10,744 nucleotides of DNA from Spirogloea muscicola (Eukaryota > Streptophyta > Zygnematophyceae > Spirogloeales > Spirogloeaceae), in contig WELB01000019.1 of the NCBI GenBank assembly GCA_009602725.1, positions 763,993 to 774,736 on the forward strand, given 5' to 3'. The notes beneath the pieces were generated by a model. That model made no database searches, was not told the origin of the DNA, and saw only the letters and a list, made by a program, of their open reading frames with translations. The position numbers were made by a program, and so were the translations under genes. Position 1 is the stretch's first letter. Each line of letters starts with the position of its first letter. Positions 1 through 8,931 of the stretch are shown here, piece by piece.

Positions 1-9
1 GGGGGGGGG
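1..9. repeat. Terminal G9 homopolymer
   Basis: The window opens with nine G. Together with C10 at the other end it suggests that the fragment is bounded by G/C homopolymers. Confidence 0.9.
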
Positions 10-442
10 CCAACGGAAAGAAGAAGAAGTGGAGTAATTAGTGACTATGTGAGCAGCTCTCCCAATATAGAACCGCTTGGAAGTTGCCACCCAGAGATTG
101 GGCATTTTGGAGGACCTCACCTTGCTGACTCAGGGCTACTGAGCGCGTCGGCTAGGCAGCAGGTGATGTACATCTGTGGACGTGCTGGCCTTGGTACTTG
201 GCCACCCAGGCCCTCCAGATCTCAGTACACGCTTGTGCCTCCCCTTGTGCTCTCCCAAGCCTGCTGCAACCCCGGCGTGCCCCCCGTGGTGGGCCAGCAG
301 TACCTCTGCCCCGCCTGGCATGCCCGCAGTCGGCTGGCCCTCACGCTCGCACTCCAGCATTGTTGCAGCGCTTTAGTCGGCGGCCGCTCGCCCTCCCTCC
401 TCCGACGTTGACATTCTGACACGACAGACGGCACAGGGCTTT

Positions 443-448
443 CACGTG
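443..448. promoter_or_regulatory. G-box/E-box-like CACGTG
   Basis: A palindromic CACGTG lies 281 nt upstream of the preferred start codon. In plants and algae bZIP and bHLH factors bind this core. A single hexamer in GC-rich sequence can occur by chance; another lies near the other end of the window in the CCCACGTGGGG context at about 10649. Confidence 0.15.
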
Positions 449-494
449 CGGGAATGAGCGCCCAGCTGAAGTTTGGTCCCACCCTGATCCGCTG

Positions 495-728
495 ATGGTA
501 GCCGAGACCGTGGTTCTCCTCCTCGCCTCTCTGCTCACGGCTGCCTGCGCCACATTGTACACGCCGCATCTCGGTCCCGGCCAGAAGACGACCTTGCAGA
601 CTGGGAGTGCAGAGGGCGAGTGTGCAGCTCGCAGCGTGCTGGGGTTTGATGCACAGGTCCATCCAACCTGCGCGGCTCCAGCGTCGCTGCTCGCATGGGT
701 CAGCTCCGCAGCGTTTAGTCCACCGCAA
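495..728 (+). other. In-frame upstream extension of the IDE reading frame (alternative start at 495)
   Basis: The exon 1 frame is open from 420 and has an ATG at 495, which would add 78 residues before M729. The first 20 or so are hydrophobic and signal-like (VVLLLASLLTAACA), but the rest has no resemblance to insulysins. The context of ATG495 (C at -3) is weaker than that of ATG729 (A at -3, G at +4). Most likely this is 5' UTR that happens to be open in GC-rich DNA. A targeted longer isoform is the alternative: human IDE also has an upstream start that directs a mitochondrial form. Confidence 0.25.
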
Positions 729-3241
729 ATGGAGGCGGGCAACTGTGAGTTGTTGCAAGCGAAGAATGACAGGCGCCTATATCGGCGCATAGAACTCCCC
801 AACGGTCTGCAGGCCCTCCTCATCAGCGATGACACAACGGACAAGGTGACGCCGGAAAGGCTCCAGTTCTGCCCCATGCCAGCCTCAGAGCCCAACTCTA
901 TGCTCGAAGCCTCGCTTCATCCTGCTCGAAACAAGCACCAGCCAGCTTGCACATATCCAATGGACTGAAAGGCAGGGGTGAGGTATCAGGGGCCCAGCCA
1001 CCCAGCCAGCTGGTAACGTTTTGGCCAGTTTGATGCAACCTGCTGGCTCATGCAAGTGACTCGCCTTGTGCAGGCTGCAGCAGCATTGGATGTGAATGCC
1101 GGTTATTTTTGCGACCCAGAGAGCATCCCTGGGCTGGCTCACTTCTTAGGTGTTCCCTGGCGCTCTTCGTCCAACCTTGCTCCTTGAGCTCCTTATCTCT
1201 TCAAGTGGCGCATCTTACGCTTCTCAGCTTCACGAGTTGGCTCCAGACTATAGCATACCATCTTTAAGCAGGACATGGTTGTCATCTCACTGCACCTAAT
1301 GTCTTCACAGGGGTCACTAAGCCAAATGTTCGAGAGGCAGCTAGGAAGTTACCCTAAGAATCAAACGACATTCTTCTTCCCTTTCACAATACCTGGACTG
1401 TATAGCTTTAGGTTCATGTGTCAGTTGATGAGGCCATTACTGAAAATGTCATGACTGTGGCACTTGTGATACCAGAGCATATGCTGTTCTTTTCAAGCGA
1501 CAAGTACCCTACAGAGTATGAGTATCCAAAATTCCTGACACAGGTAGCCTGTCCGTACATTTGACTCGAGTCCCGCCAGTCACTGGACGCCAGTGGTAGT
1601 GATTTGTTCCCGTAATGTTCACGCATGCTCTCATCACTGTCTACCACTCTCTTCTGTCATTATGCAATTCTCTGCTTGAGTTGGAAAGACTTGTGAAGAA
1701 GCTACAGTCATCTTGGAGTATTGAAGATTCACTGGTATAGCATGACCATGGTGCCAAGCCTACAGTTGCATCCAATAGAATAGACCTTGTCAGATTTCAC
1801 TCATAATCTGCAAATATGCTTTTCAACCTTCAGCATGGAGGGCAATGGAATGCCTTCACAGACACAGAGCATACAAACTACCACTTTGACGTCGGGTACA
1901 AACATCTGGAGGAAGCACTTGACAGGTGATGCAGCTTTCTGTCAATGGCGCAGCAAGGGCCGGTTATATTCTTATGCCTTGAGCTTCTCCTTCTTAAGGG
2001 AGGGAAGCCATGATGATGGTGGCGTGTTGGATTTTTGAAAGTGGTTGTGACGTGTTGCCTTTGGAGCATGAGATGTGCCAGATTTGCTCAGTTCTTCATC
2101 TGCCCTTTGCTGTCTGTGGATGCTACATCACGCGAGATGAAAGCTGTGGACTCCGGTAACTCCTGTATCTCTTCTATTGCAAGGTCGTATTGCCCAGACT
2201 GTTTTTCCAGTGAAGCCTTGTTAGTGAAGCCTCTTCAGCAAAGGGGACTTGCAGAAGTCCTCTCTGCCAAATTGGTAAAGAAATATCTTGCAATGCGTTT
2301 CTTGCAGAACACAGCAAGAACCTTCTGTCAGATAGGTGGCGCCTCCATCAGGTCATAATCTGCAGCTCATCCTATGACCTAGGCACCCTAGAAAAGGCAG
2401 CTAGCTATCTCTAAAATGGTAGCCGTTGACATGCTCTTTTACCTATTACTAATGCGGAGCAATTTGGAGAGCCTGGAACTTGATAGCTATGTGTAACCTG
2501 GTGGCCTGTTTGTTGGGGTTGGCAGGTGCAAAAGTTGCTGAGTGCATCCCAGCATCCTTACCACAAGTTTGGGACAGGCAAGCTGTCAACACATATTTGC
2601 AAAAACACCTCTGCATGGACTTTCTGATCAGGGGTTATCGCTAGATGCTCAGAGCACAACACTTCATGCAGGGCCTACTCACCAGCAGTATTATGATGAG
2701 AGTGACGGGGTGTGCCAATGTGGTGCAACTGTATCCCGTGCCTGTGCGACCTGCTACTACCTCTTTAATGTGCAGGCAACCTAGAGACTTTGGAAGTCGT
2801 CCCAAAAGCAGCTGGGCAAGATATTCAAGTTGAGCTTCTGCGCTTCTATGAGCAGCACTACTCGGCAAACCTCATGCGCCTTGTGGTGTATGGACGAGGT
2901 ACGACTCGCCTTGCTTGCCCTTGAGCATCTGTTCACCAAGCACAGTGAATGACATGATTGCCTCTGCTGGCCAACCTGTACTACCATCAGCCGAAGTAGG
3001 AGAATGCTAAGTTGGGCTCATTTGTCCTGTGCAAGGAGTCAGCAGTAGACATTGAGTTGAAACCTTGTCTGCTGGGGTTTCGCTGCACCCTATGTATCAC
3101 AGTCTCAAAACCCCACCGAAATCTGCAGAATCTCTGGACAGGCTACAGGAAGTCGTGGATGCAAAGTTTGCGAGTGTCAGGAACACTCGGCTTCCAAAGC
3201 CAGGCTTTCCAGGCAAGCCCTGCTCCAAGGAGCACCTCCAG
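729..3241 (+). other. Exons 1-9: catalytic M16 domain 1 (residues 1-253)
   Basis: Exons: 729-845, 1074-1149, 1476-1543, 1834-1925, 2082-2155, 2308-2351, 2526-2577, 2776-2898, 3129-3241. Exon 1 ends in the family-typical [10 protein letters not shown]. Exon 2 ends HFL plus one base (G), and exon 3 begins AG-CAT-ATG, so the catalytic Glu codon and zinc motif exist only after splicing. The VDSEH glutamate is likewise rebuilt across exons 5 and 6. Exon 6 (44 nt) encodes the [11 protein letters not shown] helix; read in the unspliced frame this is not visible. Exon 8 carries the [13 protein letters not shown] strand and exon 9 the ESLDRLQ helix plus [11 protein letters not shown]. The Zn ligands H62, H66 and E143 and the base E65 are all present, so this half should be active. 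Confidence 0.93.
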
Positions 3242-6200
3242 GTACAGATAAGGTAGTGGTCGCTGTCGTCATACAGACATATGAGACAAATCCTTATAGA
3301 CTATGGTAGATGCTGATGCCCTTGTCCAGCAATCTCCAGGTTATGATCAAGGCAGTACCTGTGACTGAAGGTGATAAGCTGGAGCTAAAGTGGCCAACCC
3401 CTCCAGATCTTGTCAAGTACAGGGCAGCCCCCAGCCGCTACTTGGGACACCTTATAGGCCATGAAGCCCATGGATCACTCTTTGCACTTTTGAAGAGACT
3501 GGGTCGGCAGACATTCTCTGCCCTGCTGGCATGCATGAAGTTGAAGCCGCTGCACCCCTACTTCAGTGACTAGCAAATTGCTATCTGTGATGGTGCTGTT
3601 GCAGGAGCTGGAGGACTTGCCCCGCTTCTGTACTCTGTGATGTGCATTCACTTTGACTGCAGCTCCCTGTGCAGGTTGGGCATCTAGTCTTTCAGCAGGA
3701 GAAACTGAGTCCAGCTGGGGTTATGCATTCTTCACAATAAGCATTGAGTTAACTAAGGTTGGTCAGGGTATGTACCCGCAGAAGCAACTCATGCTTGTAT
3801 AGGTCTAGAACCATGATTTATGCTGAAGTCTGATAGACAACCTCCTTGTGCAGCCTTTATCAAGTTTGTCGGAGGATGGCACGACTATGTTTGAATGCTG
3901 GTAACAATGACTCCATCATATGGCTTTACCATGATAGCTAGAAATGACCACCACCTTCTAAGGCAGCTCAATCACTTGTCTTGCTTCTGAAGGACATGTG
4001 CAAGATATTGTGCGCTTGACACTTCACTACATTGACCTCTTGCGCCAAGAGGGTGATCAGGAGTGGATATTTGATGAGGTATGAAAGATAAATATGGTCT
4101 GCCGAAGGATAGTCTAGTAACAAACGAGTGAGCGCGTGTCAGCCTCATGCGATGACAAGCAAGCCGTTTAATTACTATCATCAAGACGAAGCTTCTACAG
4201 CTCTCTGAAGACCTGTCAAATGAACATGCAGGTCAAAGAGGTGGCAGCATTTAAGTTCCACTTTGCAGACAAGCAAGCTCCCCTTCAATATGTCAGGGAC
4301 CTTGCAGACAACTTGCAGGTATGCTGCTCAATCTCTAGTGTCCGCTAGTGTCCTCACCCCCACTGCTTAGCATAATATGCTACTGTTCAAGGCTTGTATG
4401 TTGTGCTACCTCTTTGGCTGATCTGACACGCCGCTTATGCAGCACTATCCACCTGAAGATTGGCTTGCTGGCCCCCATATACCACGAGTGTTTGACGCCT
4501 CTTCCATTCACGAAGTCCTTGGACAGATGACGTACAACAATCTGAGGTGCGTACAACACATGACCTCCGACATTCCCTTCTGGTCCAGGTTGCTTCCACA
4601 GCATATGGAGCAATCATGATCCTGTCCACCTGCATGACTGGGTCCTGGCCATCTGCACGAGACACCGTGGAAGTTTTGCCAATCTCGAGGTCAACATACA
4701 AGTGCTGAGCAGTGACACGTCAAGCTCGTGTAGCATGCAGGATGTAGTCCAACAGTCACGAGGTTGGTAAAAGAAGGTGATTTGGGCAGAGTCTTTGCCT
4801 TCTTGGTGTGCCTGCTTGAGGCATTCATGTGGGCCCTTGTGGACCTGACAGGATCTTGTGGTGCTCAAAATCATTTCCGGAGGATGTTATGGAAAGGGAG
4901 CACTGGTATGGCACACAGTACCAGGTGGTGCATTTGACACCTGAGTGGATTGAGGTGTGTCATGCATTCTATCCGCCGGACTTCTTGAGATACCTGCAAG
5001 GCTTCTTGCTGTACTCACTGCAGACGCGCATTGTGCTGCTGCCTAGGCACAGGAGCCAAGCAGCCCCAATTGCAAAGAAAGCTATGCGTGCATCTGCCAG
5101 ATAACCTCATCCCTGCTGCCTTCACTATCTGCGGCTACCTATGCACAGGAGCCAAGCATCGCCGGTTTGCAAGGAGAGCTACACTTGCCATCGCCAAACG
5201 ACTTCATCCCTACTGACTTTAATATCAAGCATTCCACAGTCAAGGTTGGCTCACTGTTAGCTGCTCGTATCTTAGCTTTGAAATGATGTGTAAGGTTGTA
5301 CTGAGTAGATGTGCTTAGAACATTTCAGTTGTGTAGGTGTCTTTATATCAAAATGTCTGCTGCAGAACTTGAGAAAATACCCTTAGTTTTGCAAGGACCA
5401 CAGATGGATTGTCCAGCTTTGGAGAAGCAGACAAAGATGGGCAGACTTTGGTACAAGCACGACTCACAATTTGCTACACCGAAAGCCGTTATATGCCTCA
5501 GCTTCACTTGCCCGGCGACCACATATTCTCCTGAACACAGACTCCTCACTCAATTATTCACCAAGCTTCTCGCGGATGGCCTGAATGAATATGGTAAGTG
5601 ATACTCTACGATTGCCAATCGCTGCATGTTTGCAATGACTTAGCAGACATGCCCATGTACCTGATTCGTGAATGTCCTAAAGGCCTGATGTGAATCACTG
5701 ACAACCCTATGCCTGCCACAGCCTACTATGCAGAAATTGCGGGCCTGTCATACAGCATCAAACACACTACTGTTGGCTTCCAGGTCAAACACTATATTCT
5801 CGTACATGTACTGCAATTGAGCGGTGGAATAACTTAGTCATAATATTCCTAGCAATTTGCACTTAGGCCTGTCCCTTGGCCAAGCCTACCTCATATTTCA
5901 AAGATCACTTCTGTGCTCTCTGTTGGGCACTTCTCCTTACTGCTGGTTGATCATTGACTCTCTCTCTGCAGGTGTCTGTGTCTGGCTATTCCCACAAGCT
6001 CATGACTCTTCTGGAGAAGATCCTGAGCAAGGCCTTTGCTTTCGACTTCACAGACGATCGCTTTCATAACGTGCAAGTGAGCAAAATTTGATGGATGAGG
6101 AATACTGACATGTCACTTTTGCATCGGTGAAGACCGCATTTTTTTCACGTCAGGTCAACGGTCAAAGCAAGCAATTCCATCCAACGTCTTCCCACTTTGT

Positions 6201-8291
6201 TACTGACACAAGATTCCCACTTTGTTATTGACACAAGAGTCTGTTTGAGCTGGTAGGAAACAACCTTCAAGGATTATCTAAATTTCAAATATAATCAGCC
6301 TTACTATCACGGTATTTACTCGATGTCATATCTCCTGGAACACGAAACCTGGCACATATTGGAGTACACCCATGCTCTTCCAGAGCTAGGCCCTGAAGAC
6401 CTTCGAGCTTTCTATCCAAAGCTGCTCTACCAAAGCTTTTTTGAATGTTTCGTGGCAGGTGGGAATACTCTTTGTATAATCACAGGAGTGTCAGAAGCAT
6501 CTGCTAAGCATCATCCAGCATCTGCCGAATGTGCGTTTGCTAATATTTGTTGGTAAGCATTGCCAGGAATGCTGAGGCTGACAACACTTCGACTTTGCTG
6601 GACCGTTTCGTGTCCTGATGACAGGAAACTTCTTATCCAACGAAGCTGTGGTGATTTTTGACAAGGTGGAGTCTATGCTCCAAGGTAGCTCAGTGGTTCG
6701 CAGCAAGCCCCTCTTTGCGTCTCAGCATGCAGAGAGGCGAATTGCACACTTGAGCGCCTGCAGCTCTTACTACCTACCCCTGCCAGTACCTAATGAAGTG
6801 GATGAGAACTCAGCCCTCCATTTCTACCTTCAGGTCTGACTAGTCTGCGAGTTGGCATGACCTTGCCACACCACCTCCTGCTTCTTAGGAAACTTTTGTC
6901 AAGGTAATGCTAAGTGTGTGCACAATCTGGTTGACTTGCAGATCACCCAGGACAGTCCGGCCTTGAACGTGCTTGGGCAACTTTATGTTCAGACTGCACA
7001 GCAAGCTGCCTTTTACCAGCTACGCACGATAGAGCAGCTCGGCTATATCGTCTCGCTCCACACAAGGTCTTGGACGCCTGCATACACGTTCTTTTGAGAG
7101 CAACAATTAGATTGTGTTAAACTGATTCGGAGGCGATCTTGATTGACTGCTCCAGCCGTGATCAGAATCTGCTTGAATGCGTATCTACCTGCGATGGTCC
7201 TTTTGGCAGCAATGATGGTGGAGTCCACAGCGTCCAATTCGTGGTCCAGTCCAGCACAGAGGTCCAGCTCAAAACCCTTCGGGTCACGCTTGTAGAAAGA
7301 CTGTCTGCCATGGTTGGTGGCATGCTGCCACGAGCTTCCGGAAGTGTGGATGTGCACAATTGACACTGAGGAGTAAGGAGCTGCTGGCCCAGTCTGTTGC
7401 TCTGGTTTGAGACTTGTCTCAGCAATCATGTGCTACGGCAGGATCCAGCTGTGCTCGAGCAGCGAGTGGAGGCCTTCTTGGAGTCCCACGAGAAGGCCCT
7501 TGTGGCCATGTCATCTGAGGACTTCATGGTTAGAAGCTTGTGCCTGTGGCTGGATGTTGTCTCTGTTGGGGCAGGCATTCTATGCTTCTGGCCAATTTGC
7601 AGTGACAAGTCAACCCCTCCCTGATTGTGCTCATGGAAATATGAATTCTCCTAGACCAATGTGAGTGCGCTGATAGTGCTCAAGGAGGAAAAGTACAAGA
7701 ATTTACGTGAGGAGAGCAACTTCTTCTGGGGGGAAATTGATGATGGCACCTTGCGCTTTGACCGCGTTGCTGTGGAGGTCTGCTTCCTCGCCTCACTTTG
7801 ACTGTAGCAGTGGAGACTCTTTCATTGCCTCCGCAGCCACGCTGGGAACTCGTCCCTCTAGATTCTTTGACACTTCAGCCAACAAAGAGGCTGCTCCGGC
7901 AAGATGCTGGACGAGCCTCCAGCTGAGGTGTTGGGGGCCTCTCACAACCTGGATGCTTGCACTTGACTGCTGCATGCAGGTGGAAGCTCTGAGGAAGCTG
8001 CGGCAGGAGGACCTCCTTGGCTTCTACCTTGAACGCATCAAAAGAGGTGGACCCCAGCGCCGCAAGCTCAGCGTGCAAGTGTTGGGCAGCAGCTGCCGCT
8101 GCAATGGCCCCAACCAAACAACGCAAGCTCCTGGTGCCTGTAGCGAGGGCGAGAATACCAGCAAGGCCCACAGTGCCAGCAACGGCTATGCCAAGGAATC
8201 CCAGGAAGGAGAGCTAGTGAAGGACTTGAACGCCTTCAAGCGCAGCCAGTCGCTGTACCCCTCCCTCAAGGGCAGGCTTGCAGGCCTTTGA
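729..8291 (+). CDS. IDE: Insulin-degrading enzyme (insulysin) homologue, M16A zinc metallopeptidase, 26 exons
   Basis: Complete gene for an insulysin-type peptidase. In this family two clam-shell halves enclose and cut short peptides. My model joins 26 exons totalling 2,958 nt including the TGA at 8289-8291, giving 985 residues; Arabidopsis PXM16-type proteins are about 970 and human IDE 1,019. All 25 junctions agree in phase and no exon has an internal stop. Visible in order: the zinc motif H62-F-L-E-H66 with catalytic E65, the third ligand E143 in [14 protein letters not shown] (287-295), WYGTQY (449-454), FIPTDF (484-489), [15 protein letters not shown] (from 557), [11 protein letters not shown] with R781 and Y788, and a closing DLNAFKRSQ segment. 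Start M729 has a good context (AAAATGG) and aligns with the plant family's N-terminus. No signal peptide or membrane segment follows it, so a cytosolic enzyme is inferred. Least certain are the exon 15/16 and 16/17 borders. Confidence 0.95.
2578..2775 (+). other. Intron 7, non-canonical GC-AG type
   Basis: Exon 7 ends ACA-G and the intron begins GCAAGC; exon 8 starts GC-AAC after TGCAG. Only this junction rebuilds the expected KFGTG-NLETL sequence and keeps phase 1. No GT lies between the conserved KFGT codons and the loss of homology. The other 24 introns use GT. GC donors are a minor class served by the major spliceosome, and the flanking CAG|GCAAGC fits their usual strong consensus. Confidence 0.85.
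3340..4954 (+). other. Exons 10-15: M16 domain 2 (residues 254-465)
   Basis: Exons: 3340-3502, 3675-3767, 3993-4078, 4232-4318, 4443-4546, 4852-4954. This is the non-catalytic second domain of the N-terminal half. Landmarks are YLGHLIGHE at 287-295, followed by [21 protein letters not shown] across the exon 10/11 junction; [13 protein letters not shown] in exon 11; QEWIFDE closing exon 12; the [10 protein letters not shown] turn opening exon 14; and SKSF...WYGTQY in exon 15. Exon 13 matches the family's [12 protein letters not shown]...Y segment. Human and plant relatives have HEGxGS after the LIGHE motif; here it is HEAHGS. Exon 15 is ended at GAG|GTGTGT after PEWIE, although the frame stays open for another 150 nt. 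Confidence 0.9.
5053..5148 (+). pseudogene. Decayed tandem copy of exon 16 inside intron 15
   Basis: This segment repeats exon 16 and its acceptor (CCTAGGCACAG|GAGCCAAGCA here, CCTATGCACAG|GAGCCAAGCA before exon 16). By eye roughly three quarters of the positions match over about 80 nt. A one-base deletion after the GAGCCAAGCAGCCCC start shifts the frame: the homologous protein ([17 protein letters not shown], compare [17 protein letters not shown]) is read one frame away, and there is no GT donor at its end. Use of its acceptor at 5053 would nevertheless add exactly 32 codons in frame with no stop. Confidence 0.75.
5149..5244 (+). other. Exon 16: linker into the C-terminal half (residues 466-497)
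   Basis: This 96-nt exon has acceptor TATGCACAG and donor AAG|GTTGGC. It encodes the [17 protein letters not shown] segment that matches the conserved LHLPxPNxFIPTD stretch joining the two halves of plant and human IDE. The part before LHLP is about four residues longer than in those relatives, which may be a real loop difference or may mean the exon 15/16 border is slightly different. The preceding 96 nt are a decayed copy of the same exon (see the entry at 5053). Confidence 0.8.
5404..6833 (+). other. Exons 17-21: M16 domain 3 and start of domain 4 (residues 498-753)
   Basis: Exons: 5404-5593, 5722-5783, 5972-6076, 6257-6458, 6625-6833. Exon 17 is started at 5404 after CCACAG because this makes the exon 16/17 join ([13 protein letters not shown]...RLWYK) the same length as in Arabidopsis; earlier in-phase acceptors would add about 25 residues. 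Exon 18 gives [12 protein letters not shown], exon 19 the [10 protein letters not shown] helix, exon 20 [17 protein letters not shown] (617-633) and FVAG, and exon 21 completes the family's AGN motif and ends in [11 protein letters not shown]. Domain 3 is the degenerate, non-catalytic M16 fold of the C-terminal half. Confidence 0.9.
6189..6238. repeat. Two-copy 25-bp tandem repeat in intron 19
   Basis: TTCCCACTTTGTTACTGACA plus CAAGA occurs at 6189-6213 and again at 6214-6238 with one substitution (TTATTGACA). It lies 18 nt before the acceptor of exon 20. Each copy contains a branch-site-like YTGAC, so the duplication gives two candidate branch points. It looks like a recent slippage event without coding effect. 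Confidence 0.9.
6942..8291 (+). other. Exons 22-26: M16 domain 4 and C-terminal tail (residues 754-985)
   Basis: Exons: 6942-7066, 7210-7261, 7442-7528, 7655-7777, 7980-8291. Exon 22 encodes [14 protein letters not shown], holding R781 and Y788, the counterparts of human R824 and Y831 that help hold substrate in the catalytic cleft. Exon 23 gives [11 protein letters not shown], exon 24 the [13 protein letters not shown] helix, and exon 25 [25 protein letters not shown]. Exon 26 continues with [15 protein letters not shown] and [11 protein letters not shown] low-complexity Ser/Asn/Gly/Glu-rich stretch of about 40 residues follows, then [17 protein letters not shown], matching the end of plant IDE. 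The last three residues are AGL. Confidence 0.93.
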
Positions 8292-8311
8292 GCTGATGAA
8301 AATGGGGGGCT

Positions 8312-8316
8312 TGTAA
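8312..8316 (+). terminator. TGTAA polyadenylation signal
   Basis: TGTAA is the usual near-upstream polyadenylation element of green algae. This one begins 21 nt after the last base of the stop codon, implying a very short 3' UTR of perhaps 40-50 nt. I found no second TGTAA between here and the end of the window on the + strand, which favours this one, but the pentamer alone is weak evidence. Confidence 0.4.
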
Positions 8317-8779
8317 GTCAAGCTCATCATGCCCGCCGCCGCACAGCGCACCAGGAGGTCAGTAAGAATCAAGACAGAAATATGTTTCAAGGTCGATGTC
8401 TAATATCTCGGACGGCGGAAGGCCGGCGTGGGTAGGAGGGATGAAATTGGTAGCTTGCCAGTGCCGAGCACAGCACCATCACCCGTTGAGCTTCCTAGAT
8501 GCAGTGCCCATTGCAAGCACGTGGAAGTTGGGTTCACAGCAAGAGTGCAGGCACCGGTGCACGATGCAAGCACAAGAGCGTGGCAGGAAGTGTCACGAAC
8601 GGTAGTTCTTCGTCACAAGATGCTCAGGAGTGGGAAGGGTCACTGCAGCTGCAGTCGGCAGCAGCAGTGTTAGTGGGACGGGCGCCTGGCAACAAGTGCC
8701 ACAGGGTACCAGAGCGGGTTTTGTTTGGGTGAGCGAGGAGAGCCAATCCTCGAGGAGCAGGTCCGCTGCTCGCTCTAAA

Positions 8780-8826
8780 GCCTGCGCTGCGCAGGCGGTG
8801 CGCCGACCAGGCTCCTGCACCGCCTG
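8780..8826. repeat. Two overlapping inverted repeats (alternative hairpins)
   Basis: GCCTGCGC (8780-8787) and GCGCAGGC (8789-8796) form a perfect 8-bp palindrome around one T. Its right arm overlaps CAGGCGGTGC (8792-8801), which pairs perfectly with GCACCGCCTG (8817-8826) across a 15-nt loop. The two hairpins share bases and so exclude one another. It lies about 490 nt past the peptidase stop, in DNA without a recognised gene. Function unknown. Confidence 0.6.
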
Positions 8827-8915
8827 ACTGGGTGGCACTGTCCTGCGGCCGCCTCGGCCACCAGCAGCTGTGCAGTAGGAGGAATTTCGTGTATTTGAAA
8901 CAATCGAAGGCCAGC

Positions 8916-8931
8916 ATGGCCAAGTACAGAG
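8916..8931 (+). CDS. Candidate tiny first exon of an unknown downstream gene
   Basis: ATG-GCC-AAG-TAC-AGA-G (MAKYR) is directly followed by a strong donor, GTAAGC, and preceded by CCAGC, a fair initiation context. It could be a short phase-1 first exon of a + strand gene whose later exons lie further on. I could not find a convincing continuation: the acceptor-like CCAG at about 9010 leads straight into a stop in the required phase. It may be chance. Confidence 0.12.

Larger units (their letters stand above)
1..494. other. Upstream region, probable promoter and 5' UTR; no gene recognised
   Basis: GC-rich DNA between the window edge and the peptidase gene. It contains a pyrimidine-rich tract at 391-403 and a CACGTG hexamer at 443-448. 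No TATA box is evident. Open frames exist on both strands, but none resembles a known protein, and the long ones on the - strand run through into the antisense of exon 1. The promoter is placed here only because of its position. Confidence 0.4.

Noticed and set aside
1-16. Terminal inverted repeat of the whole fragment
   Set aside because: Beyond the homopolymers the ends agree only loosely (CCAACGG against ACCACGG), too little to claim a mobile element or linear replicon.
222-895. Overlapping - strand open frames of 178 and 184 codons
   Set aside because: They lie antisense to the upstream region and to exon 1 of the peptidase, overlap one another in different frames and show no family resemblance.
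4829-5104. Unspliced 91-codon frame through intron 15 as an alternative C-terminus
   Set aside because: It contains all of exon 15 and then intron sequence unlike the family. Retention would truncate the enzyme before its second half.
5311-5601. Exon 17 starting earlier, at 5329 or 5366
   Set aside because: 5329 (TTTCAG) is in phase but adds 25 residues absent from relatives. 5366 needs a different donor such as 5267. Starting at 5404 reproduces the plant spacing exactly; transcripts should decide.
7707-8291. Separate 194-codon gene at the 3' end
   Set aside because: This frame joins part of exon 25 in the wrong frame, intron 25 and exon 26. The spliced peptidase explains the conserved parts.
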